Below, one piece after another: positions 36,192 through 45,000 of a DNA stretch of 64,000 nucleotides. Positions within the stretch are counted from its first letter, which is position 1. Every line of letters begins with the position of its first letter. This DNA comes from an uncultured Lachnospiraceae bacterium (GTDB lineage Bacteria > Bacillota > Clostridia > Lachnospirales > Lachnospiraceae). The position numbers and the translations under genes are program-made. The stretch is taken from positions 1-64,000 of the forward strand of contig CABSEG010000003.1 of NCBI GenBank assembly GCA_902476645.1. Direction: 5' to 3'. Below the pieces are notes generated by a model. That model saw only the letters and a list, made by a program, of their open reading frames with translations. It had not been told where the DNA came from and ran no database searches.

Positions 36192-36220
36192 AGTATATGC
36201 CAGAAGGGTGGGAAAAGCAA
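36192..36220 (-). promoter_or_regulatory. Sigma-A promoter for the minus-strand secreted protein gene
   Basis: Reading the minus strand, TTGCTT (36220-36215), a 17-bp spacer, then TATACT (36197-36192), about 50 bp upstream of the chosen start. This supports the start at 36140 and argues against the longer frame, whose start would lie upstream of the promoter. Confidence 0.72.
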
Positions 36221-36306
36221 GGCCGGGGAAGCGGGATTCTTGACGAACAGGGGGAAATGCGGTACATTGACAATAAAGAAGAAAACAGACGCAGAAAGGA
36301 GCGAGC

Positions 36307-36831
36307 ATGATTATGAAGCGTTTACTGGTAGTGGTGGATATGCAGAAGGATTTTGTGGACGGAGCATTGGGGACAAGTCAGGCCCGTGAAATAGTGGAGC
36401 CCTTAGTGGAGCTTGTGAAAGCAGAACAGGAAAAGGGAACGGAGATCGTTTTTACTATGGATACTCACTCTGAGGAGTACTTACATACACAGGAAGGGAA
36501 AAAGCTGCCTGTGCCTCACTGCGTAAAGGGGAGTGAGGGATGGGAACTGATTCCGGAATTAAAACCCTTGGCAAAGGGATGCAAAGTATTTGAAAAACCT
36601 GCTTTTGGCAGTACGCAGCTGGCTGATTTTGTAAAGGAGCATCACTATGATGAAATTGTACTGGCGGGACTTTGCACAGACATCTGTGTAATTTCCAATG
36701 CAATCTTATTGAAGTCGGCGGTACCGGAGAGCGAGGTGTCGATTATATCCTCCTGCTGCGCGGGAATTACGCCGGAAAGCCATGAAAATGCGCTGGAAGC
36801 CATGAGGATGTGTCAGATTGTGATTTCCTGA
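36307..36831 (+). CDS. Cysteine hydrolase, nicotinamidase/isochorismatase family
   Basis: A 174-residue cytoplasmic hydrolase. The Asp-Lys-Cys triad is visible as D11 (VVVDMQKDFVDGAL), K97 (FEKPAFGS) and C127 (GLCTDICV). D52, H54 and H71 (MDTHSEEY, PHCVKGSEGWEL) are candidate metal ligands. The pattern is closest to small clostridial nicotinamidase-like proteins that convert nicotinamide to nicotinate in NAD salvage, though isochorismatase-like amidases share the fold, so substrate is not certain. AAAGGAG at 36295-36301 precedes ATG 36307 by five bases; ATG 36313 is a possible alternative. It appears to be a single-gene unit before the second two-component operon. Confidence 0.87.
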   Translation: MIMKRLLVVVDMQKDFVDGALGTSQAREIVEPLVELVKAEQEKGTEIVFTMDTHSEEYLHTQEGKKLPVPHCVKGSEGWELIPELKPLAKGCKVFEKPAFGSTQLADFVKEHHYDEIVLAGLCTDICVISNAILLKSAVPESEVSIISSCCAGITPESHENALEAMRMCQIVIS

Positions 36832-36854
36832 TATCAGGGATAATTCCATCCATG

Positions 36855-36917
36855 ACAAAAAATCGAACAAATCACGTAAAAAAATCTCTTGCTTTCCTAT
36901 AGAATAACAAGGATAAT
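36855..36917 (+). promoter_or_regulatory. Promoter of second two-component operon with an upstream A-rich direct repeat
   Basis: TTGCTT (36889-36894), a 17-bp spacer, and GATAAT (36912-36917) form a good promoter. Just upstream, ACAAAAAATCGAACAAA (36855-36871) resembles the motifs repeated ahead of the GH51 gene at 40131 and 40152. A half-copy, GTAAAAAAAT, begins 21 bp further on at 36876. A YesN-type regulator binding site is a reasonable reading. Confidence 0.55.
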
Positions 36918-36975
36918 TTATTTAAAGTATTTATACTAGTTATTTGTAAAAAAGAGACAGATGGATGGAGACGTT

Positions 36976-38604
36976 ATGGTAAAAGTGTTTCTGGCGGAGG
37001 ATGAATTTACCATCCGAGAAGGCATAAAGAAAAGAATTGCATGGGAAGAAAACGGGTTTCAGTTTGTGGGGGAGGCCGATAATGGCGAGACGGCCTATTC
37101 CCAGATTCGGGAAGAAAAGCCCGATATTTTGATTACGGATATCAGAATGCCCTTTATAGACGGCTTAGAGTTAAGCAGGAGGCTGCGCAGAGATCTGCCG
37201 GAGCTTAAGATTTTAATTTTAAGCGGTTATGACAATTTTTCCTATGCAAGGCAGGCGATACAGATTGGAGTTGCCGAGTATCTGTTAAAACCTGTGACAG
37301 CCGGCAGACTTTTAGAATCTTTGCTGGAGATCAAAAAGGGACTGGAGGAAGAGTGGGAGCAGAAAAAGTTTCTGGAGACCTTTCGCCAGGAAAGAGAAGA
37401 AAATGAAAGAATTTTGAGATATCAATTTTTTAATGAGATGGTATCCGGACGTTATACTTCTGCGGAATTGCAAAAGAAAAGCGAAAATATGGGTATCTTA
37501 TTGCATGCCAGAATGTATAATCTGGTCTTTTTTAAGATGTCCAAAGCAGAATTTGAAAATGAGACCGAATATCAGGATAAGATGGCATCCATGAATCAGG
37601 TGGTGGAGGAGTGCTTTTTACAAAAACGGGGCGTGATCTATTTTGACCGTATCACAGAGGGAGCGGCCCTGTTGGCCAAGGGGGATACGCCGGAGGAGCT
37701 TGCTGCTGTGATTGAAAAGAGTGTGAAGGAAATTCAGAGAATTTCATCCGAAGAACCGGGTTGTTCCCACTTTGTTGCCGTGGGGAAAGCGGTACAGAGT
37801 TTAGGAGGAATAGCAGACTGCTATTATGATGCCAACAAGGCGTTTTCTTATCGGTTTTTAATTGGCGGAGATCATGTGATTTATAGCGGTACGTCAGACG
37901 AGCAATCCATGGCGGAGGAGGTTCGAATCAATCTGATGAATTTGAACATGGGGCATGTGGATGGCAAGATGGTATTAAACTTCCTGAAAAACGGCTGGAA
38001 AAGCGATGTAGAGTTTTTTGTGGACCGCTACGTAAAGAATCTAGGAGAGAACAATATGAACTCTCTGATGTTTCGTCAGTATATTGTCATGGATTTGAAT
38101 TTTGTAATCATCCAGTTTTTAGAGGAACTGGGCTGGACCAGGGATGATATGTTGGATCAGTTCCCAGACTTTGGAAATGTGTCAGAATATGCCAAGACGC
38201 TGGATTTGGCCAAAAAGTATCTGATCCGAAGCATGGAAGTAAGCATGGATTTGAGAGAGATGGCGGCCATGAACCAGTATGGCGCGATCATATATCGGGC
38301 GAAAGCCTATATACAGGAGCATTATAATGATGACGGAATTTGCCTGAATACCGTGGCGGCCAGTGTAAATGTCAGTCCCAACCATTTTAGCCGTATTTTC
38401 AGTCAGGAATCCGGCTGCACCTTTGTGGAATATCTGACCGAGATACGGATGGAAAAGGCCAGAAAGCTTTTAGAGAAAACCGATTTGAAGGTTTCTGAGG
38501 TGGGATATGAGGTTGGTTATAAAGATTCCCATTATTTTTACTACCTCTTTAAAAAAATGCAGGGCTGTACGCCAAAGGACTACCGGGCCAGATGCAGGGA
38601 ATAA
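36976..38604 (+). CDS. Two-component response regulator, full-length YesN type (REC + AraC HTH)
   Basis: A 542-residue regulator. The receiver domain (~1-118) has E9/D10 as the acidic pair, phosphoacceptor D55 (ITDIRMPF) and the Lys-Pro motif in EYLLKPVTAG. A ~290-residue middle region of YesN type follows. The last ~100 residues carry two AraC-type helix-turn-helices (ICLNTVAASVNVSPNHFSRIF and LKVSEVGYEVGYKDSHYFYYLF). ATG 36976 is preferred over 36961 because TGGAG sits 6 bases ahead and the protein then begins directly at the receiver strand MVKVFLAEDE. It is followed 54 bp later by its kinase and likely controls the GH51 gene through repeats at 40131-40218 (inferred). Confidence 0.92.
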   Translation: MVKVFLAEDEFTIREGIKKRIAWEENGFQFVGEADNGETAYSQIREEKPDILITDIRMPFIDGLELSRRLRRDLPELKILILSGYDNFSYARQAIQIGVAEYLLKPVTAGRLLESLLEIKKGLEEEWEQKKFLETFRQEREENERILRYQFFNEMVSGRYTSAELQKKSENMGILLHARMYNLVFFKMSKAEFENETEYQDKMASMNQVVEECFLQKRGVIYFDRITEGAALLAKGDTPEELAAVIEKSVKEIQRISSEEPGCSHFVAVGKAVQSLGGIADCYYDANKAFSYRFLIGGDHVIYSGTSDEQSMAEEVRINLMNLNMGHVDGKMVLNFLKNGWKSDVEFFVDRYVKNLGENNMNSLMFRQYIVMDLNFVIIQFLEELGWTRDDMLDQFPDFGNVSEYAKTLDLAKKYLIRSMEVSMDLREMAAMNQYGAIIYRAKAYIQEHYNDDGICLNTVAASVNVSPNHFSRIFSQESGCTFVEYLTEIRMEKARKLLEKTDLKVSEVGYEVGYKDSHYFYYLFKKMQGCTPKDYRARCRE

Positions 38605-38658
38605 GAGTATCAGAGTGGCGTGAAGGGTGAAAGGCGGAAGGAAGAAGGAGCAGGGATT

Positions 38659-40134
38659 ATGAAAAAGAAATGGAAAAAATTAATATGGGAATTTGACCGT
38701 CTTTCCCTGAGAAAAAAACTGAATATTTTGAGGATCGTGGTAATGGTTCCTTTCATGATTTTGATCGTGCTGCTGATTTATCTGCTGCTGGCATATAATC
38801 AGCAGTACAGCGCTGTGATTGACAACGTGGCTGTGGCTACGGAGTTCAATTCGGATTTTAGCACAGAGCTGGATTATAAGATGTATCAGATCGTGGCGGG
38901 AGCCATTAGTTTTGATGAGGTGGATCCTTACGAAAATATCAGGGAGGCAAAAGTAAGTCTGGAAAATCTGCGGAAAAGTGCGACCACGGAAAACAGCGTA
39001 AAGCGTATAGAGGCCATTCAGCGTCTGCTCAGTCAGCTGACGAAGACTATAGAAAATATTCAGCTAAACAGAACCGTTCCCGGGCGCAAGGATAATGCGG
39101 AGATTCTGGAAAAAGACGTGTATCAGTTTACGGAATTGATCGATGAGAAGCTGGCGGATTACATTCGGTACGAAGCGGAGCATATGAAGGAGGTGAAGAT
39201 CCAGCTAGAGGAGCGGATCTTAAATTCCATTGCCTACTGTATCGGGGCTTCCATCGGTCTGATCGGAATTTTATTGATTATGACAAACCGGATTTCCAGG
39301 AGTATTGAGCAGCCCATTCAGGAACTGTGTGAGAGTACCAGAGAGGTGGCCCAGGGAAACTTTGATATCCGGGTTAAGATCAACCATCCTATGGAGGAGA
39401 TGGAGGTGCTTGGAAACAGCTTCAATACCATGGTGGAGCGAATCTGTGGTCTGGTGGAGGACATGCGGAATGAACAGATTCATTTAAGAAAGACAGAACT
39501 GAAGCTTCTGCAGGCCCAGATCAACCCTCACTTTCTGTACAATACCCTGGATACCATTATCTGGCTGGCAGAGGATGAGCAGAATGAACAGGTGGTGGAG
39601 ATGGTGGATCAGCTCTCAATCTTCTTCCGAACCACCTTAAGCAAGGGGCAGGATTTTATTACATTGGCGGAAGAGGAGTCCCATGTGACCAGTTATCTGG
39701 AGATTCAACAATTTCGTTACAGTGACATTCTGGAATATGAGGTACACATGGACCCGGAGATTCAGTGCTACTATATTTTGAAAATTTGCCTGCAACCCAT
39801 CGTAGAAAATGCATTGTATCATGGACTGAAAAATAAGAGGGGAAAAGGAAAATTGATCGTAAGGGGGTATCGGGAAGGGGAGTATCTGCACTTTCGTGTG
39901 AAGGATTCAGGGAGAGGGATGACGCCCCAGGAGCTGGAGGTATTAAAAAGCCAGATTGAGGGAGATTACACCCGGGATAACCAAACAGGCTTTGGCTTGT
40001 TGAATGTAAACGAACGACTTTGTCTGACTTATGGGGAGGAATGTAAGCTCCACATTGAAAGCCAGTATGGCGTCGGAACGGAGGTTTACTTCCGGATTCC
40101 CGTGTGTGAGGCGGCTAAGGGGCGCGCATCATAA
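38659..40134 (+). CDS. Sensor histidine kinase, YesM family
   Basis: A 491-residue membrane kinase. Transmembrane helices at ~24-45 and ~187-208 enclose a ~140-residue extracellular, mostly helical sensor domain. HAMP (~209-262) follows. Phosphoacceptor H291 lies in QAQINPHFLYNTLDTIIW. ATP-binding motifs are QPIVENALYHGLKNKRGKG, DSGRGMTPQE and GFGLLNVNERL. ATG 38659 is chosen over GTG 38620 because AAGGAG (38645-38650) is 8 bases upstream and the 13 extra residues of the longer form are hydrophilic filler. It is co-transcribed with the regulator; the GH51 arabinofuranosidase lies downstream across a gap with putative operator repeats. The extracellular domain has no recognisable ligand-binding fold, leaving room for a partner such as the lipoprotein at 45001. 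Confidence 0.92.
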   Translation: MKKKWKKLIWEFDRLSLRKKLNILRIVVMVPFMILIVLLIYLLLAYNQQYSAVIDNVAVATEFNSDFSTELDYKMYQIVAGAISFDEVDPYENIREAKVSLENLRKSATTENSVKRIEAIQRLLSQLTKTIENIQLNRTVPGRKDNAEILEKDVYQFTELIDEKLADYIRYEAEHMKEVKIQLEERILNSIAYCIGASIGLIGILLIMTNRISRSIEQPIQELCESTREVAQGNFDIRVKINHPMEEMEVLGNSFNTMVERICGLVEDMRNEQIHLRKTELKLLQAQINPHFLYNTLDTIIWLAEDEQNEQVVEMVDQLSIFFRTTLSKGQDFITLAEEESHVTSYLEIQQFRYSDILEYEVHMDPEIQCYYILKICLQPIVENALYHGLKNKRGKGKLIVRGYREGEYLHFRVKDSGRGMTPQELEVLKSQIEGDYTRDNQTGFGLLNVNERLCLTYGEECKLHIESQYGVGTEVYFRIPVCEAAKGRAS

Positions 40135-40218
40135 AAAATATAACAAATTTCATAAAAAATCCAACAAAAAAGTGAGAAGGAGGGAAAAAGGCAGCCGGAG
40201 AATAAAAAATTATACAAA
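40131..40218 (+). promoter_or_regulatory. A-rich direct repeats upstream of GH51 gene, putative YesN operator
   Basis: ATAAAAAATATAACAAA (40131-40147) and ATAAAAAATCCAACAAA (40152-40168) are direct repeats with a 21-bp period. A third, ATAAAAAATTATACAAA, is at 40202-40218. A matching motif lies ahead of the regulator gene at 36855. The remaining gap to the gene at 40322 has weak -10-like TATAGA elements (40244 and 40264) but no good -35, fitting an activator-dependent promoter. Confidence 0.5.
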
Positions 40219-40321
40219 ATAGGCGTTTTATTCCGTATATTTTTATAGAAAAAGTTGGTAAAGTATAGAATTAAGAACAAGCAGGTTCTGGACTAGAAGA
40301 AATGGAAGAAGGGAGAGCAGA

Positions 40322-43300
40322 ATGAAAAATTGGAAAAAAACGGGAAAAAGATTGGCTGGCTTGATGATGTCTTTTTGTGTGGCGGCGACGGGAATTCCCA
40401 TTTCCGCACAGGAAGCAATGGCAGCGGAACCAGGCGACCTTCTGGTGCATTATGACTTTGAGGGTTTATCTGGAAGCGTGGCGGATGGTACCGCCATTGA
40501 GGATGTGTCTGGCAACGATTACGATGCCACAGCCAGGGGAAACAACTTAACGGCAGCAGACGGAAGTCTGACCTTCCCCGGGGGCGCCAATGGAAGCGGA
40601 GCGGGCTACGTGGAGCTTCCGGGCGATATTTTTGAGGGAAAGGATACGCTGACCGTTTCCATCTGGATGAAAAATGAGACAGGAGCAAACAATTATACGG
40701 GATTTTATATCGGAAATGACGATCATACGCAGTACTTCCTTTTAAATCCCAAGAATCCAAGCAATGTGATGAAGGCTGTTTTGACCAACTCCTTAAATAC
40801 TTCGGCGCCGTATAATACGGAAGTGGGCCTGGGAGCAACCGGAAATGCGTCGGACGGTCCTGCCACCACGGACGACTGGCAGCTTTATACGGTAGTCCTC
40901 ACAGAGGATACCATTACCGGTTATCTGGACGGTGAAAAGTATAAAACCTATGATACAGCCACCAGTATGTCAGATTTCGGAGAAGAATTGGTGTCCTATA
41001 TTGGAAAATCTCCGTATCCTGACATGTTTTATAAGGGGGGTGTAAAAGATCTTCAGGTCTATACCAGCGCTCTGTCAGAGGATGAGATTATGGATCTGTA
41101 CCTGGAGGGAATCACAGATGAGGAACTCTTAGAGAAAGCACAGCAGGTTCTGGCAATTCCGGAGGCTGCCGGCGGTTCCATCAACTGTACCTTCGTAGAT
41201 GCCCTGACATTGCCCGCGGTTGTGGAGCAGGGAAAAGAGGTGGAAGTGACCTGGAGCAGCGACCATCCGGAAATTATTTCTAATGACGGAAAGGTGACGA
41301 ATCCGGCGGAGGAAACCATCGTGACTCTGACAGCAACTTTGGCGTTGGGAAGCGCGTCCATTCAAAAAGAGTTTGAGATCCGCGTGATTCCCGTAAGCGA
41401 GACCACTTATTCGATGGTAGTGGATCCGAATAACGAAGGGGCGCAGATCAGTCAGGAATTAATCGGCCTGTTTTTTGAGGATATCAACAGCGCCGCCGAC
41501 GGCGGACTGTATCCTGAAATGGTGAAGAACTATTCCTTTGAAAATTACTTCAATATCGTAAGCATTGAGGAGAGAGGCAGAGGAAATCAGTATACTTGGA
41601 AGCTTCACTGGGAAAGCGATCATCCGGATCAGTTTACAGTAAAACAGGATGAAGAGGTTTACCTTAATGAGAGCAACACCAATTATGCCGAAATTACCGG
41701 AAATATGACTTTGAAAAACGGTGGTTTTGCTCCCATGAACAACCCCAATTCAGCGGCTATGCCCATTGAAAAGGATGCAAAATTTGACTTCTCTATCTGG
41801 ACCAGAGCGGACGCGTCCTATGCGGGAACCATGAAGGTACGGGTGGTAAATGAAGCGGGAGATCCCATCACGGATGAGCAGGAAATCACCCTGGTGAACG
41901 ATGGGGAATGGCAGAAGGCGACGGCCGTTCTGACAGGTACCAAGACAAAAAAAGGAAAAATAGAAGTAACCATTACCGGCGCAAAAGAGAATGACGTGCT
42001 GTATATGGATATGGTTTCCCTCAGCCCTCAGGATACCTATGGATACGGGGACAGAAATTATGCCTACGGAAAAGGAGTCCGCAAGGATCTGGTGGAAAAG
42101 CTGATGGCGTTACATCCCAGCTTCATCCGTTTCCCGGGCGGCTGTATCATTGAGGGAAATTCCGGAAGAAACAGTTACTACAACTGGGAGCTGTCCATCG
42201 GGCCTCTGGAGGAGAGAAAGCCCATCGCAAACCACTGGGCCAGCGATAACGGAAGCAATACCAGTACATACGGATATATGCAGTCCTTTGGTTTTGGCTA
42301 CCATGAGATCTTGAAGCTTTGCGAGGATATGGGCGCAGAGCCCTTCCCCATCTTAAGCGCAGGCGTATTCTGCCAGTTTGCAAATGGGGATGGAGCGCCG
42401 GCAGCCTCTGGAGCAGAGCTGGATAAGTTTGCGCAGCACGCTACCCATCTGATTGATTACTGCTGGGGCAGCCCCTTAAGCGAGGACGCCACCCAGAGAG
42501 AGTGGGCGACCAAGCGTGTGGAGAATGGACATGAAGATCCATTTAACTTAAACTATATCGGAATCGGAAACGAAAACTGGGGAGACAAATACCTTAATAA
42601 CTTCCAGTATATTAAAGAGTATGTGGAGAGTTATGTGGCAGAGCATTATCCGGATAGAAAGATTACCATTATTTCCTCTTCCGGTCCGGCTGCCGAGGAT
42701 GACAGTTACAAATACGCATGGGACTGGATGAATGAAAAGAATCCAGGAGAAACCCTGGTGGACGAGCATTACTATCAGTCCAAGGAATTCATGCTTAACA
42801 ACGATGACCGCTACGATTATTATAGAAGACTGGAAGACGGCGGAAGCAACGTATTCTTAGGCGAGTACGCAACCCATCTGGGAAGCAGAAACAACAACCT
42901 GGAATCCGCTATCTGTGATGCAGCTTACATGACCGGCATTGAGCGAAACGGAGACATTGTACGTCACGCCTCTTACGCGCCGCTCTTTGAAAAGATTGGC
43001 AGCACCAACTGGACGCAGAACATGATTCGTTTCGATGAATATGACAGTCTTGCGACACCTAACTACTATGTACAGCAGATGTTCTCCAACAACTACGGAG
43101 AACAGGTAGTAAATACCACCCTGGAAAAGAAGGGAGCAAACTATTCACAGAACACAGGAAGCCCCATCATCGGTACCTGGGCGACAGCAGGATATGTAAC
43201 CCATGTGAAGGTGACCAGAGAGGACGGAACGGTGCTCCTGGACGATGATCTGAGTGACAACAGCGCAGGCTGGGAAGCTTTCCCGGGCAGCGGCGGAACC

Positions 43301-44839
43301 TTCCATATTTCCGATGGAAGGATGACGTTTAGCAATTCCGGCGGCATGAACTGTGTATGGCTTCCGGATACCGTAAACGATCCGGAATGGTATGACTATA
43401 AGGTAGAAGTCACCGCAGTGAAGACCGGAGGCGATGAAGGATTCCTGATAGGAGCCGGAGCAAAGGATAAGGACAACTATTTCTGGTACAATATGGGCGG
43501 ATGGCAAAATACCAAGACATCCATAGAACGGGCCAGAACAAACAGAGGAAAGGTAGAGCTTGGCAATAACTTCAAGTACGGATTTGTACCCATTAAGACA
43601 AATGAAGAAATGAACGTAACCTTTAACTATGGCGTGGGCGATAAGCTGGAGGCAGGCTATGTGTCTGAGAGCGTGGATCAGTCCAATGATTTCTCCGGAA
43701 ACTTAAGACCCTACCAGAACGACATTTATCAGGTTGCTTCTAAGGATGATGAGTATCTCTATCTGAAGCTGGTAAATCATGACAGCTACGCAAAGGATAT
43801 GACGATTTATTATCCCTGTGAGCTGACTTCTGACCAGGCTGAGGTGATCTGCCTGTCCGGAGATCCCAATGCAGTCAACAATATTGGCAGTGAGCAGGTG
43901 GCTCCGGTGACTACCCGGGCTACGATTGAGAATCAAGAACTGAAATATCTGGTTCCGGCCATGTCCTTTACGATTATTAAGGTTGCTTACCAAGACAGAC
44001 AGAATGCCGTAACGGATCTCTCATTGGATAAAACGTCGGCGGAGCTTGAAGTGGGACAGAGCATAACCCTTACCGCTCAGGTTACGGTTGACGGGATTGC
44101 CGATAAGACTGTGACTTGGACCAGCAGTGACCGTTCGGTGGCAACGGTTCAGGATGGAAAGGTAACCGCTTTAAAGGCTGGTACTGCCCTTATCACGGCA
44201 AAGGCGGGAGATAAGACGGCAACCTGCAGTATAACGGTGAAGGATAAGGCTCCTGTACCCGGAACAGACGATCAGAAGCCTGGCACCACACCTGGAACAG
44301 ACAATCAGAAACCGGGTGGAAGCGAACAGACGGTAACCCCGAAGATTCGGTTGAATGCAAAGAGCATCCCGCTGAAGGTAAAGCAGACCACAAAAGCAGT
44401 AGTAATCAAATCTTCTGCAATCAAAGGGGATAAAATCAAATCCGCGAAGAGCAGCAATAAGAAAGTTGCAGTCGCAAAGGTGAAAAAGGGTAAATTGCTC
44501 ATTACCGGAAAGAAAAAAGGAACCGCCACCATTACGGTTACCAGTGCCAAGGGAGCTACCGCGAAGGTGAAGGTGCGTGTACAGAAGAAGAAAGTGGTCA
44601 CCAAGAGCCTGAAGATGAGCAAAAAGAAGCTTGTCCTGAAGAGAGGAAAGAAAGCGAAGCTGCAGGTAGCGAGAAAGCCCATTACCGGAGTAGAAAAATT
44701 GAAATTCAGCAGTTCCAATAAGAAGGTAGTAACCGTATCCGCAAAGGGTGTGGTAAGGGCCAGAAAGAAAGGAAGGGCCACTATTACCGTCAGAACGGCC
44801 AACAATAAGAAAGCTGTTTGCAGAATTACAGTCAGGTAA
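40322..44839 (+). CDS. Secreted GH51 alpha-L-arabinofuranosidase with LamG and Big_2 modules (1505 aa)
   Basis: A signal peptide covers residues 1-36 (cleavage near AMAAE). A LamG/concanavalin-like domain is at ~38-262 (LLVHYDFEGLSGSVADGT), then an Ig-like segment (~270-360). The GH51 catalytic region is ~363-950, with acid/base E751 (GIGNENWGD) and nucleophile E848 (FLGEYATH), and the substrate-site motif RFPGGCIIEGN. Residues ~955-1110 look like an inserted carbohydrate-binding domain before the arabinofuranosidase C-terminal beta domain ends near 1225. A Big_2 domain (~1232-1309), a Pro/Gly/Thr linker with repeated PGTDDQKPG, and two Lys-rich Big_2-like repeats finish the protein. It should remove alpha-L-arabinofuranosyl groups from plant arabinan or arabinoxylan outside the cell. 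No sortase motif is seen. Confidence 0.9.
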   Translation: MKNWKKTGKRLAGLMMSFCVAATGIPISAQEAMAAEPGDLLVHYDFEGLSGSVADGTAIEDVSGNDYDATARGNNLTAADGSLTFPGGANGSGAGYVELPGDIFEGKDTLTVSIWMKNETGANNYTGFYIGNDDHTQYFLLNPKNPSNVMKAVLTNSLNTSAPYNTEVGLGATGNASDGPATTDDWQLYTVVLTEDTITGYLDGEKYKTYDTATSMSDFGEELVSYIGKSPYPDMFYKGGVKDLQVYTSALSEDEIMDLYLEGITDEELLEKAQQVLAIPEAAGGSINCTFVDALTLPAVVEQGKEVEVTWSSDHPEIISNDGKVTNPAEETIVTLTATLALGSASIQKEFEIRVIPVSETTYSMVVDPNNEGAQISQELIGLFFEDINSAADGGLYPEMVKNYSFENYFNIVSIEERGRGNQYTWKLHWESDHPDQFTVKQDEEVYLNESNTNYAEITGNMTLKNGGFAPMNNPNSAAMPIEKDAKFDFSIWTRADASYAGTMKVRVVNEAGDPITDEQEITLVNDGEWQKATAVLTGTKTKKGKIEVTITGAKENDVLYMDMVSLSPQDTYGYGDRNYAYGKGVRKDLVEKLMALHPSFIRFPGGCIIEGNSGRNSYYNWELSIGPLEERKPIANHWASDNGSNTSTYGYMQSFGFGYHEILKLCEDMGAEPFPILSAGVFCQFANGDGAPAASGAELDKFAQHATHLIDYCWGSPLSEDATQREWATKRVENGHEDPFNLNYIGIGNENWGDKYLNNFQYIKEYVESYVAEHYPDRKITIISSSGPAAEDDSYKYAWDWMNEKNPGETLVDEHYYQSKEFMLNNDDRYDYYRRLEDGGSNVFLGEYATHLGSRNNNLESAICDAAYMTGIERNGDIVRHASYAPLFEKIGSTNWTQNMIRFDEYDSLATPNYYVQQMFSNNYGEQVVNTTLEKKGANYSQNTGSPIIGTWATAGYVTHVKVTREDGTVLLDDDLSDNSAGWEAFPGSGGTFHISDGRMTFSNSGGMNCVWLPDTVNDPEWYDYKVEVTAVKTGGDEGFLIGAGAKDKDNYFWYNMGGWQNTKTSIERARTNRGKVELGNNFKYGFVPIKTNEEMNVTFNYGVGDKLEAGYVSESVDQSNDFSGNLRPYQNDIYQVASKDDEYLYLKLVNHDSYAKDMTIYYPCELTSDQAEVICLSGDPNAVNNIGSEQVAPVTTRATIENQELKYLVPAMSFTIIKVAYQDRQNAVTDLSLDKTSAELEVGQSITLTAQVTVDGIADKTVTWTSSDRSVATVQDGKVTALKAGTALITAKAGDKTATCSITVKDKAPVPGTDDQKPGTTPGTDNQKPGGSEQTVTPKIRLNAKSIPLKVKQTTKAVVIKSSAIKGDKIKSAKSSNKKVAVAKVKKGKLLITGKKKGTATITVTSAKGATAKVKVRVQKKKVVTKSLKMSKKKLVLKRGKKAKLQVARKPITGVEKLKFSSSNKKVVTVSAKGVVRARKKGRATITVRTANNKKAVCRITVR

Positions 44840-44853
44840 ATCAGGCTTTACAG

Positions 44854-44883
44854 GGCCGGAGGATCTTATGTCCTCCGGCCTTG
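44854..44883 (+). terminator. Rho-independent terminator after GH51 gene
   Basis: GGCCGGAGGA (44854-44863) and TCCTCCGGCC (44871-44880) form a perfect 10-bp GC-rich stem with a 7-base loop, followed by a short TTG. The T tract is weak. Confidence 0.78.
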
Positions 44884-44900
44884 ATGATGAAAAAGATACT

Positions 44901-44928
44901 TTGCAATGGAAGGAAAGTATATTATACT
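44901..44928 (+). promoter_or_regulatory. Promoter for the sugar-binding lipoprotein gene
   Basis: TTGCAA (44901-44906), 16-bp spacer, TATACT (44923-44928), about 70 bp ahead of the start codon and just after the GH51 terminator. Confidence 0.65.
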
Positions 44929-45000
44929 GAGGAAAGAAGCATGGGAACCGCTGCCGAGCAGGGAAGGCAGCGCAAGAAATGACGAAGATAGGTAAGAAGC

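Noticed and set aside
35427..36308. Longer 293-residue form of the minus-strand secreted protein
   Set aside because: The extra 56 residues precede a clear ribosome site and signal peptide and span a good promoter (36192-36220), so ATG 36140 is the better start.
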